Source of the DNA: an uncultured Chitinophagales bacterium
Lineage (GTDB): Bacteria; Bacteroidota; Bacteroidia; Chitinophagales; Chitinophagaceae
Reading direction: 5' to 3'
Assembly (NCBI GenBank): GCA_946886475.1
Contig: CAMPIQ010000116.1
Location: 1-12,098 of the forward strand
DNA: 12,098 nt
The position numbers and the translations under genes were made by a program. Numbering within the stretch: position 1 is the first letter of the stretch; each line of letters starts with the position of its first letter. Below, in pieces: positions 6,902-12,098 of this stretch. A model generated the notes under the pieces. The model was not told where the DNA came from. It made no database searches and saw nothing but the letters and a program-made list of their open reading frames with translations.

Positions 6902-7540
6902 ATGCACTTGCTTCTTTGTTCGGCCACTGAATTCGAGATCAGCCCATTGATGAAAGTAATCTCAAAGTACAAAGGCCTGGATGTTCTTATAACGGGCGTG
7001 GGGTTGACCGCTGCCACCTTTGCCATAACAAAAAAAGTGCTTGAGAAAAAACCCGGACTGATCATACAGGCTGGTGTAGCCGGAAACCTCGATCAGTCGA
7101 TGGGGCTCACCAAAGTGGTGTGGGTAAAAACGGAAACGATAGGCGACCTGGGCGTTGAAGAAAACGGCCGGTTCCATTCGCTGTCCGACCTGGATCTCCA
7201 GGATAAAAACCAGTTTCCCTGGAAAAACGGAGTACTGTATAATGAAAGGCAGATAGAAGAACAGGCCATTCCGGCCGTACATGGTGTTACAGTCAATGAA
7301 ATAAGTACAGATCAGGATAGAATAAATTATTACCGCGATGTATTGGGAGCGCAGATCGAAACCATGGAAGGCGCTGCTCTGCATTATGTAGCCCTGATGG
7401 AAAACATTCCTTTTTTACAGTTGCGTTCTTTGTCGAACTTCGTTGCCCAAAGAGACAAGAGCAAATGGATGATGAAGGAAGCCATTGAAAGATTGAATTC
7501 TGAACTGGAACGTATACTGGATAAATATTTAAACAAATGA
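6902..7540 (+). CDS. mqnB: Futalosine hydrolase (MqnB)
   Basis: 212-residue nucleosidase of the MTAN/PNP superfamily that removes the base from (aminodeoxy)futalosine on the way to dehypoxanthine futalosine in menaquinone biosynthesis. Landmarks: the start MHLLLCSATEFEISPL, TGVG at 31-34, QAGVAGNLD at 56-64, the substrate-ribose motif ETMEGAA at 153-159, and the futalosine-hydrolase signature RSLSNFVAQRDKSKW at 175-189. An in-frame TTG at 6824 would add 26 residues, but that extension has no family counterpart and lies across promoter sequence, so the ATG at 6902 is chosen. The next gene, mqnD, overlaps it by four bases (ATGA), indicating translational coupling and confirming the pathway assignment. 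Confidence 0.92.
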   Translation: MHLLLCSATEFEISPLMKVISKYKGLDVLITGVGLTAATFAITKKVLEKKPGLIIQAGVAGNLDQSMGLTKVVWVKTETIGDLGVEENGRFHSLSDLDLQDKNQFPWKNGVLYNERQIEEQAIPAVHGVTVNEISTDQDRINYYRDVLGAQIETMEGAALHYVALMENIPFLQLRSLSNFVAQRDKSKWMMKEAIERLNSELERILDKYLNK

Positions 7541-8331
7541 GATTTACGCTTGGAATTTCTCCCTGTCCCAACGATACCTTTATTTTTGATGCCCTTGTGC
7601 ATCATAAAATAGATACAAGGGGAATTGATTTTGAACTTGTGATGGATGACATACAGGCGCTGAATAGCATGGCTGCTGAAGGGAAGCTTGACATAACAAA
7701 ATTGAGCTTACCGGCATTTATAAAATGCAGCGAGGAATATAAAATCCTAAATTCCGGAGGGGCACTTGGTAAAGGCGTCGGACCCTTACTCATAGCCAAA
7801 AAAATGGTGAACGTGCCCGATATAGAACATTGCACCATTGCCATACCTGGAGAAAACACAACCGCCAACTTTTTATTGGGTTATGCATTTCCCAATGCTA
7901 AACATAAAATACCCATGCTGTTTTCGGAGATCGAAGATGCAGTGCTCATGGGTAAAACCGACCTGGGTGTGATCATTCATGAAAACCGCTTCACTTATCA
8001 TCAAAAAGGGTTGATAAAAGTTTGCGACCTGGGTGAAATATGGGAAGAAAAAGAAAAACTTCCCATTCCTCTGGCCTGTATTGCCGCAAAAAAAACTATA
8101 CCGGATGATATCCGGCAAATCATCAGCGATCTGATAAAGCAAAGCGTTGAACTGGCCTTCAGTCACTACCCTTCCATATCAGAATTTACAAAACTGCATG
8201 CCCAGGAAATGAACGAAGATGTGATGCGCAGGCATATTGATCTGTATGTAAATAATTATTCTGTAGACCTGGGTGCCGGAGGCCATAAAGCTATAGAAAG
8301 ATTCCGCGAGGTCTACCATACAATACACTGA
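7537..8331 (+). CDS. mqnD: 1,4-dihydroxy-6-naphthoate synthase (MqnD)
   Basis: 264-residue enzyme with a periplasmic-binding-protein-like fold that converts cyclic dehypoxanthine futalosine to 1,4-dihydroxy-6-naphthoate in the futalosine menaquinone pathway. Diagnostic features: the N-terminus FTLGISPCPNDTFIFDAL, the DI..LN..A..G.LDI..LS pattern around 38-57, SGGALGKGVGPLL at 73-85, IPGENTTANFL at 103-113, and His148 in GVIIHENRFTY, the position of the general base in the family. Length is typical. It starts inside the mqnB stop codon. MqnA, MqnC and MqnE are not in the window, so the pathway is split across loci. No clear terminator follows; the 91 bases downstream hold the promoter of the next gene. 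Confidence 0.95.
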   Translation: MRFTLGISPCPNDTFIFDALVHHKIDTRGIDFELVMDDIQALNSMAAEGKLDITKLSLPAFIKCSEEYKILNSGGALGKGVGPLLIAKKMVNVPDIEHCTIAIPGENTTANFLLGYAFPNAKHKIPMLFSEIEDAVLMGKTDLGVIIHENRFTYHQKGLIKVCDLGEIWEEKEKLPIPLACIAAKKTIPDDIRQIISDLIKQSVELAFSHYPSISEFTKLHAQEMNEDVMRRHIDLYVNNYSVDLGAGGHKAIERFREVYHTIH

Positions 8332-8360
8332 TTTTACATTTCATCAGGATATAGTATCAA

Positions 8361-8391
8361 TTGGCATTATTTAACGAAGAGGGTAGTTCTG
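8361..8391 (+). promoter_or_regulatory. Candidate promoter of the beta-barrel protein gene
   Basis: TTG (8361-8363), 20 bases, then TAGTTCTG (8384-8391), one mismatch from TAnnTTTG. The predicted start near 8397 leaves a leader of about 25 bases before the ATG at 8423. Confidence 0.45.
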
Positions 8392-8422
8392 TTTTGCTTT
8401 CTTTGTGATATAAGCACGCCAT

Positions 8423-9688
8423 ATGAGAAAACTTCTGTTCTTTTTCCTGCTCATTTACTTTTCTTCAATGTGCAGGGCCCAGGGCGCATCAGAAAAAATA
8501 AAAGTATTCCTTGACTGCTCACAAACCTGGATTTGCGATTTTGACTATGTAAGGTCAGAAATAAAACTGGTGGATTTTGTAAGGGACAGGTTTGATGCAG
8601 ATATCCATATCATGATCAATACCCAAAACAATTCTTCGGGAGGTATTCAGGCCCAGTTGAATTTCATTGGACAAAAAAGATTTCAGAACCTCGGCGATAC
8701 ACTTACTTACTTTAATGAACCCACCAGCACCCAGGACGACCAGAGAAAAAAAATGGTGCAATTTATAAAACTCGGACTTACACGTTTCCTTTCTAAAACT
8801 TCTTTTGCATCAAATATAAAGATCAGTTTCAGTGATCTGGATGTTGATACCGCAAATGTGAAACCGTCAACCGATCCATGGAATTACTGGGTCTTCCAGT
8901 TTGGAGGAAATGGAAGTTTAAATGGTTCCCAGAACTACAAATCAAAATATTTTAACGGCTACCTTTCTGCCGACAGGGAAACAGAGGAATGGAAGATCAA
9001 CTTTGGCATCTCCGCCAATACGGAATTACAAACATTCATTGACAATAATGGAGAATCCAAGTTCACACGCAAGGATTTTTCTTCTGAATTACAGGTAGCA
9101 AAAAGCATTGACAAACACTGGTCTTACGGACTGGCTTCCTCTTACAGCAATTCACTGTATTCCAATATCAGGACAGGTATCAGGTTAAGACCCAAAATAG
9201 AATACAGCATTTTCCCTTATTCCCAATTTAACACCCAGAGGATAGTATTCCAGTATATGATCGGTTCCGTGTATAATCAATATTACGATACCACCATTTT
9301 TTTTAAAACAAAAGAATGGCAGTTGCAGCAAAGTGTCAATATGATCACTTCTTTTACCAAACCATGGGGCAGCATCAATTTGGGCATTTTCTATTCTAAT
9401 TATTTTGATGATCTTTCCAAGAACAATCTGAGTTTTAACGGTGCTGTCAGCTGGCGCATAACCAAGGGCCTGAACTTTGCCGTTTGGGGGAACTATGGAC
9501 TGATACACGACCAGATCGGTTTGAGAAAGGGGAATGCCACCAGGGATGAGTTGCTGATAAAAAACCGGGAGCTGCTTTCCAGTTTTGAATACAATCTTGG
9601 TATCGGATTCAGTTATCGCTTCGGCTCTATTCTCAACAACATAGTAAATCCAAGGTTCAGGGGACTGAGTTATTCCATCTCCCTATGA
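8423..9688 (+). CDS. Uncharacterised secreted protein with predicted outer-membrane beta-barrel
   Basis: 421 residues, function unknown. A signal peptide (MRKLLFFFLLIYFSSMCRAQ) is followed by a soluble N-terminal domain at about 25-145. This carries a compact pattern around 28-61: VFLDCSQTWICDFDYVRSEI, then VRDRFDADIHIMI, with cysteines at 32 and 38 and several acidic residues. I recall similar unnamed proteins in Bacteroidota and related phyla but cannot name a characterised member. From about 155 to the end the sequence alternates polar and hydrophobic/aromatic residues in short segments (for example YFNGYLSADR, WKINFGISAN, WSYGLASSYSNS, FNGAVSWRITKG, YNLGIGFSYRFG), as expected of transmembrane beta-strands. 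The C-terminal strand ends LSYSISL. Probable location is the outer membrane. Its stop codon is immediately followed by the stop of the convergent pabC-like gene. Confidence 0.8.
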   Translation: MRKLLFFFLLIYFSSMCRAQGASEKIKVFLDCSQTWICDFDYVRSEIKLVDFVRDRFDADIHIMINTQNNSSGGIQAQLNFIGQKRFQNLGDTLTYFNEPTSTQDDQRKKMVQFIKLGLTRFLSKTSFASNIKISFSDLDVDTANVKPSTDPWNYWVFQFGGNGSLNGSQNYKSKYFNGYLSADRETEEWKINFGISANTELQTFIDNNGESKFTRKDFSSELQVAKSIDKHWSYGLASSYSNSLYSNIRTGIRLRPKIEYSIFPYSQFNTQRIVFQYMIGSVYNQYYDTTIFFKTKEWQLQQSVNMITSFTKPWGSINLGIFYSNYFDDLSKNNLSFNGAVSWRITKGLNFAVWGNYGLIHDQIGLRKGNATRDELLIKNRELLSSFEYNLGIGFSYRFGSILNNIVNPRFRGLSYSISL

Positions 9689-10522
9689 TTAAAGATCAAA
9701 GCCAAACCGGGAAAATGTGGTTTTAAATAATGTACGTGTAAAATCTGAAACATAGTTTTTATCGCGAAAAGATCTTACCCACCTGATGCCATAAATAGCA
9801 TTGGTAAGAAATACTTCATCTGCCTCCACCAGGCTTTTTTCATCTATTGCCTGTTGATGAATGGTAAAATGATGCTGGTGTAAATGATCTATGATATATC
9901 TTCTCATTACACCGTTGATACAACCCTGGTTCAGGGCAGGCGTATACACTTCATTTTTTTTCACCAGGAAGATGTTGGCCTTTGAACTATCGCAAATATG
10001 ATTATCATGATTTAAAACCAGCGCTTCATCCAGTCCATTTTCAGTTGCATACAATCCCGCCATTACATAAGGAAGGTAATTGGCGGATTTAAGATTGGAG
10101 AAACCATCCATGCTTTTCCTTGCGAGGGGATAGATATCTATCAGAAACCCTTTCTCATTCCATTGGTTAGCCTCAGTATCCAGTGGTCTTGCTTCAATAA
10201 CAAAACCAAAAAGGTTGTTTTCTTCCCGGAACACCGCCAGTCGTATTCTTGCAAGGGCGCTACATTTATTTTTCAGGCAGGTTTCCAGGATATTTTTTTC
10301 AGGGAGTTCAAATGCGCCCTCCGGGAAATTAATTCCGATCATACTGAGTCCTGACCGCAATCTTTCGAGATGCAATGACTTCAACAAAATTTCACCCTTA
10401 AACACCTTCATGGTTTCAAATAATCCATCACCCCATTTAAAACTCCTGTTGGAAGTTAAAAGCAGTGCGTCTCCGGCCCTTCTGAATTCTCCATTATAAC
10501 AGATCCATTCCATTTTACCCAT
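9689..10522 (-). CDS. Class IV PLP-dependent enzyme, probably 4-amino-4-deoxychorismate lyase (PabC-like)
   Basis: 277-residue fold-type IV PLP protein. The N-terminal motif SNRSFKWGDGLFETMKV (25-41), the Schiff-base lysine Lys145 in NLKSANYLPYVMA, the block VYTPALNQGCINGVMRR (192-208) and the tail EADEVFLTNAIYGIRWVRSF are closer to aminodeoxychorismate lyase (PabC) than to branched-chain or D-amino-acid transaminases. PabC splits 4-amino-4-deoxychorismate to p-aminobenzoate and pyruvate for folate. The Glu that normally contacts the pyridine nitrogen (E-x-x-x-A-N-L/I-F) appears as Asp178 in CDSSKANIF, a conservative but unusual change. No pabA/pabB is nearby. A second ATG at 10513 would shorten the protein by three residues; the two starts cannot be separated. 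I found no strong promoter match upstream. Confidence 0.72.
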   Translation of the reverse strand: MGKMEWICYNGEFRRAGDALLLTSNRSFKWGDGLFETMKVFKGEILLKSLHLERLRSGLSMIGINFPEGAFELPEKNILETCLKNKCSALARIRLAVFREENNLFGFVIEARPLDTEANQWNEKGFLIDIYPLARKSMDGFSNLKSANYLPYVMAGLYATENGLDEALVLNHDNHICDSSKANIFLVKKNEVYTPALNQGCINGVMRRYIIDHLHQHHFTIHQQAIDEKSLVEADEVFLTNAIYGIRWVRSFRDKNYVSDFTRTLFKTTFSRFGFDL

Positions 10523-10634
10523 TATTAATGATTCGAAGTTAAACGTATCGCTTTCATTTTTTGTTTTACGGACGCATGAAACCAGGCCTTGTTTAATTAC
10601 CGCTCCCCTTTGGCTGACTGCTTTGTTCCGGGCT

Positions 10635-10663
10635 AAAAAAAATCCCGGACGAGGGTCCGGGAT
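10635..10663 (-). terminator. Intrinsic terminator of the response-regulator gene
   Basis: A 9-bp stem (10642-10650 with 10655-10663, core TCCCGGAC/GTCCGGGA) has the 4-base loop GAGG. On the minus strand it is followed by eight T residues (the A run at 10635-10642). It starts about 23 bases beyond the response-regulator stop and separates that gene from the pabC-like gene on the same strand. Confidence 0.85.
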
Positions 10664-10686
10664 CTAATATTCTTATGAGATCAGTT

Positions 10687-11352
10687 TCATGCCTGTTCAA
10701 CTATGCCTGCTTTTACGGCATACATTACCAGTCCGGCCATGGATTTCACGCCGGTCTTGGTTTTTAGTTTATCCCTGATGGCTTCCACCGTACGGGGGCT
10801 CAGATCCACCATATCGGCGATCTCCTTGGTTGATTTTTCCTCGCACATGAGCCGGAGTATGGTAACTTCCTTATCAGTAAGGTGCACTTCAGGCATACTG
10901 GCCTCGGCAGGACGCTTGGTGCGCAAACCATTGAGCAGGGCCTTATTGGTAAGTTCATTGAAGAAAAACTCCTGTTCGTAACAGGTACGTATGGCCTGGT
11001 AAATGGTTTCTGAATCTGATTCCTTGGTTAAATAGGAATTAGCTCCGATCTCCATCATCTTGGTGATCATGGAATGATCATTATGCATGGAAAGCATGAT
11101 CACTTTTACATCGGGATATAATTTTTTGATTTCTGGCAGTGTGGTCAGCCCGTCCATAATAGGCATCTGGATATCAAGCAGCACTACATCGGGCTTGATA
11201 TGCTTAAGCAGGTTCAGAAGCTGCATTCCGTTTTCCGCTTCGGCAACCATTTGTATATCCTTGCGGGCAGAAAGGGAAGTTTTTACACCCGTACGGAATA
11301 GTGTATGGTCATCGGCAATAGCAACTTTAATAACAGAGTCGAGATTTTTCAT
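10687..11352 (-). CDS. NarL/LuxR-family two-component response regulator
   Basis: 221-residue DNA-binding response regulator. Receiver domain (about 7-125): acidic pair Asp14-Asp15, phospho-acceptor Asp60 in LLDIQMPIMDG, Ser88 in MLSMHND at the Thr/Ser switch position, and Lys110 in YLTKESD. All residues needed for phosphorylation are present. The C-terminal LuxR-type helix-turn-helix spans about 157-218 (LTDKEVTILRLMCEEKSTKEIADMVDLSPRTVEAIRDKL). No histidine kinase is visible beside it within the window; the membrane protein starting at 11917 is divergent and truncated, so it cannot be judged as a partner. The gene is monocistronic, with its own terminator and a long upstream region that holds several dyads. 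Target genes are unknown. Confidence 0.94.
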   Translation of the reverse strand: MKNLDSVIKVAIADDHTLFRTGVKTSLSARKDIQMVAEAENGMQLLNLLKHIKPDVVLLDIQMPIMDGLTTLPEIKKLYPDVKVIMLSMHNDHSMITKMMEIGANSYLTKESDSETIYQAIRTCYEQEFFFNELTNKALLNGLRTKRPAEASMPEVHLTDKEVTILRLMCEEKSTKEIADMVDLSPRTVEAIRDKLKTKTGVKSMAGLVMYAVKAGIVEQA

Positions 11353-11425
11353 AAGGAATATTTAATATCTGGTTTCTTTGGTCTGGTTCCGGGTGCAATT
11401 TGGTAAAAACCTCTTGTATTTTGTA

Positions 11426-11467
11426 TAGTATTACTACGTAATTTCCAACTAGGAAAAGTACGATTAC
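11426..11467. promoter_or_regulatory. Cluster of short dyads upstream of the response regulator (candidate operator)
   Basis: Three adjacent symmetric elements lie 75-115 bases upstream of the response-regulator ATG: TAGTA-T-TACTA (11426-11436), the palindrome TACGTA (11435-11440), and TTTCC-aacta-GGAAA (11442-11456). GTAAT (11438-11442) also pairs with ATTAC at 11463-11467. NarL-type regulators bind short inverted repeats, so autoregulation is a reasonable inference, but no binding consensus is known for this protein. Confidence 0.35.
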
Positions 11468-11501
11468 TTAGAAAAAATCCAGAGTATGCACTACCGGACC
11501 G

Positions 11502-11509
11502 CAAACTTA
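11502..11509 (-). promoter_or_regulatory. Candidate -7 box for the response-regulator gene
   Basis: On the minus strand TAAGTTTG matches TAnnTTTG. The -33 region is weak: GTTT 17 bases upstream, no TTG. Use of this box would give a leader of about 145 bases containing the dyad cluster. It is the only exact -7 match I found on this strand between 11353 and 11510. Confidence 0.35.
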
Positions 11510-11581
11510 CTAAAGAAAAGCATGGTAAACTTACGAAGGGCCCGGTAAAAACCTCAGCCGTAAAAACGGGCAGTAGTGCTC

Positions 11582-11612
11582 TTGTTAAAGGGGTATGGGG
11601 GAATTAGCTTTG
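11582..11612 (+). promoter_or_regulatory. Strong consensus promoter of the predicted small RNA
   Basis: TTG (11582-11584), 20 bases, then TAGCTTTG (11605-11612): a full match to both halves of the Bacteroidota promoter with optimal spacing. No open reading frame of useful size starts downstream within 200 bases, but a closed hairpin stem begins about five bases after the box, where transcription should start. Confidence 0.65.
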
Positions 11613-11616
11613 TATC

Positions 11617-11745
11617 AGAAAGTTGATTGAAATAGACGGTCGCCACCACATCCAATGTCCTATAACCGTCCAGTAAGTTTTTGTTAAATCCAATTCCAAT
11701 TGAAAACCACGGCGACTCTCGAAACAATCAACTTTTTATTTTTTT
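11617..11745 (+). ncRNA. Predicted structured small RNA (~125 nt) with intrinsic terminator, unknown family
   Basis: The inferred transcript starts about five bases after a perfect promoter. Its 5' end AAAGTTGATTG (11619-11629) pairs perfectly with CAATCAACTTT (11725-11735), an 11-bp closing stem followed by TT-A-TTTTTTT, an intrinsic-terminator tail. Inside, GACGGT (11635-11640) pairs with ACCGTC (11665-11670), with the hairpin ACAT-CCA-ATGT (11648-11658) in its loop. GTTTTT (11677-11682) can pair with GAAAAC (11702-11707, one G-U). GTCGCC (11639-11644) can pair with GGCGAC (11711-11716), which excludes the GACGGT helix because they share bases 11639-11640. A closing stem of 5' and 3' ends resembles 6S RNA in outline, but I do not recognise any Rfam family. 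A short inverted-repeat element is the main alternative. Confidence 0.55.
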
Positions 11746-11842
11746 ATACCCCGCCCGGAACAATTTTCATTTTACCCCCAGTTTTTACTTCAGCTAATTA
11801 ATTATCGTCGGTTTTAATTGAAAATCTATGCACATCATCATT

Positions 11843-11865
11843 GATGGGAAAAAACCCATTTTTTT
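11843..11865 (+). terminator. Terminator-like hairpin before the membrane-protein gene
   Basis: ATGGG (11844-11848) and CCCAT (11855-11859), with an added G-U pair, flank a loop of six A residues. Seven T residues (11859-11865) follow on the plus strand. It lies about 50 bases before the next ATG. It may be a back-up terminator for the small RNA or an attenuator for the downstream gene. The stretch between the small RNA and this hairpin (11746-11842) shows nothing I can name. Confidence 0.5.
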
Positions 11866-11916
11866 ATGTGTTTTTCACTTTCAATTGGGAAAGGGGTTTA
11901 GTAGATTAGATATTGA

Positions 11917-12098
11917 ATGGATGGTTTAATTAAATATTACGATCAAAGTTTATTGATTGAACTATTTAGTGATGCAATAGCAATTATTGTATTAATTGTT
12001 ATTGTCCGATACCGAATTAAGAATCCCAAATTAAGACCCTTCCTTTTATATTTTTCATCCTACCTGGTACTTTCTCTTATTGGCTATACAAATAGAAT
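11917..12098 (+). CDS. 5' part of an integral membrane protein (cut by window edge)
   Basis: Sixty codons are visible from the ATG at 11917 to the window end, beginning MDGLIKYYDQSLLIELFSDA. An in-frame TGA directly precedes the ATG, so the reading frame cannot extend upstream; a later start is possible. Two hydrophobic segments are evident: about 18-31 (DAIAIIVLIVIVRY) and about 40-57 (LRPFLLYFSSYLVLSLIG), separated by the basic link RIKNPK. There is no signal peptide, which suggests a polytopic inner-membrane protein. It is divergent from the response regulator across the 564-bp gap; whether it is a sensor is unknown. No convincing promoter match was found directly upstream. Confidence 0.6.
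   Translation, partial: MDGLIKYYDQSLLIELFSDAIAIIVLIVIVRYRIKNPKLRPFLLYFSSYLVLSLIGYTNR

Noticed and set aside
11655..11687. 10-codon ORF (MSYNRPVSFC) inside the predicted small RNA
   Set aside because: Very short, begins within a predicted hairpin, and shows no sign of being translated.
11619..11735. Inverted-repeat mini-element (MITE) with 11-bp terminal repeats
   Set aside because: No target-site duplication is visible at the outer edges, no second copy occurs in the window, and the consensus promoter and T-tract placed exactly around the repeat fit an RNA gene better. A genome-wide copy search would settle it.
11828..11929. 33-codon ORF (MHIIIDGKKP...) upstream of the membrane-protein gene
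   Set aside because: It runs through the terminator-like hairpin and overlaps the next start; it has no ribosome-binding context and no recognisable composition. Probably chance.
1..12098. CRISPR array, tRNA, rRNA, IS element or toxin-antitoxin pair
   Set aside because: No spaced direct repeats, cloverleaf, transposase frame or small paired ORFs were found on either strand.

Overview
The window reads as a chromosomal segment of a Bacteroidota bacterium, probably a Chitinophagaceae-like member. The reasons are moderate-to-low GC, A-rich leaders with almost no Shine-Dalgarno sequences, repeated TTG-N(~20)-TAnnTTTG promoters (the Bacteroidota primary sigma consensus), a futalosine-type menaquinone gene pair, and the style of the proteins (SSAT-like acetyltransferase, M48 peptidase, outer-membrane barrel). 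I see no transposase, integrase, phage gene, CRISPR array, tRNA or rRNA. Most of the window is ordinary core metabolism.

Layout. 1-2082 (minus strand): the first codons of a secreted protein cut by the window edge, an exported M48 metallopeptidase with a clear own promoter, and a DinB-fold protein. 2179-4006 (plus): a Cys/Met-metabolism PLP enzyme and a spermidine/diamine acetyltransferase-like GNAT, closed by a perfect 15-bp bidirectional terminator. 4085-6724 (minus): a small exported protein with two membrane segments, then a likely operon transcribed ptpS/queD-like -> folE -> fabD, with a promoter upstream and an intrinsic terminator downstream. 6902-8331 (plus): mqnB and mqnD, overlapping by 4 bp. 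8423-9688 (plus): an uncharacterised secreted beta-barrel protein. 9689-10522 (minus): a PabC-like class IV PLP enzyme whose stop codon abuts that of the barrel gene. 10687-11352 (minus): a NarL/LuxR-type response regulator with its own terminator. 11353-12098: a 564-bp non-coding stretch, then the start of a membrane protein on the plus strand that runs off the window.

Metabolic links. FolE makes dihydroneopterin triphosphate from GTP. The neighbouring 6-pyruvoyl/6-carboxy-tetrahydropterin synthase-like enzyme uses that product, and the PabC-like enzyme would supply p-aminobenzoate for folate. MqnB and MqnD are two steps of futalosine-dependent menaquinone synthesis; mqnA, mqnC and mqnE are not in the window. 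FabD loads malonyl groups on ACP.

The most interesting region is the non-coding stretch upstream of the response regulator. At about 11582-11745 there is a perfect TTG-N20-TAGCTTTG promoter. A few bases later begins an 11-bp stem whose other arm lies about 95 bases downstream and runs straight into a T-rich tract. Inside are two 6-bp helices that cannot form together. This has the layout of an independently transcribed ~125-nt structured small RNA. The same gap also holds a cluster of short dyads upstream of the response regulator and a second terminator-like hairpin just before the membrane-protein gene. Everything here is from reading the sequence; no search or folding program was run.
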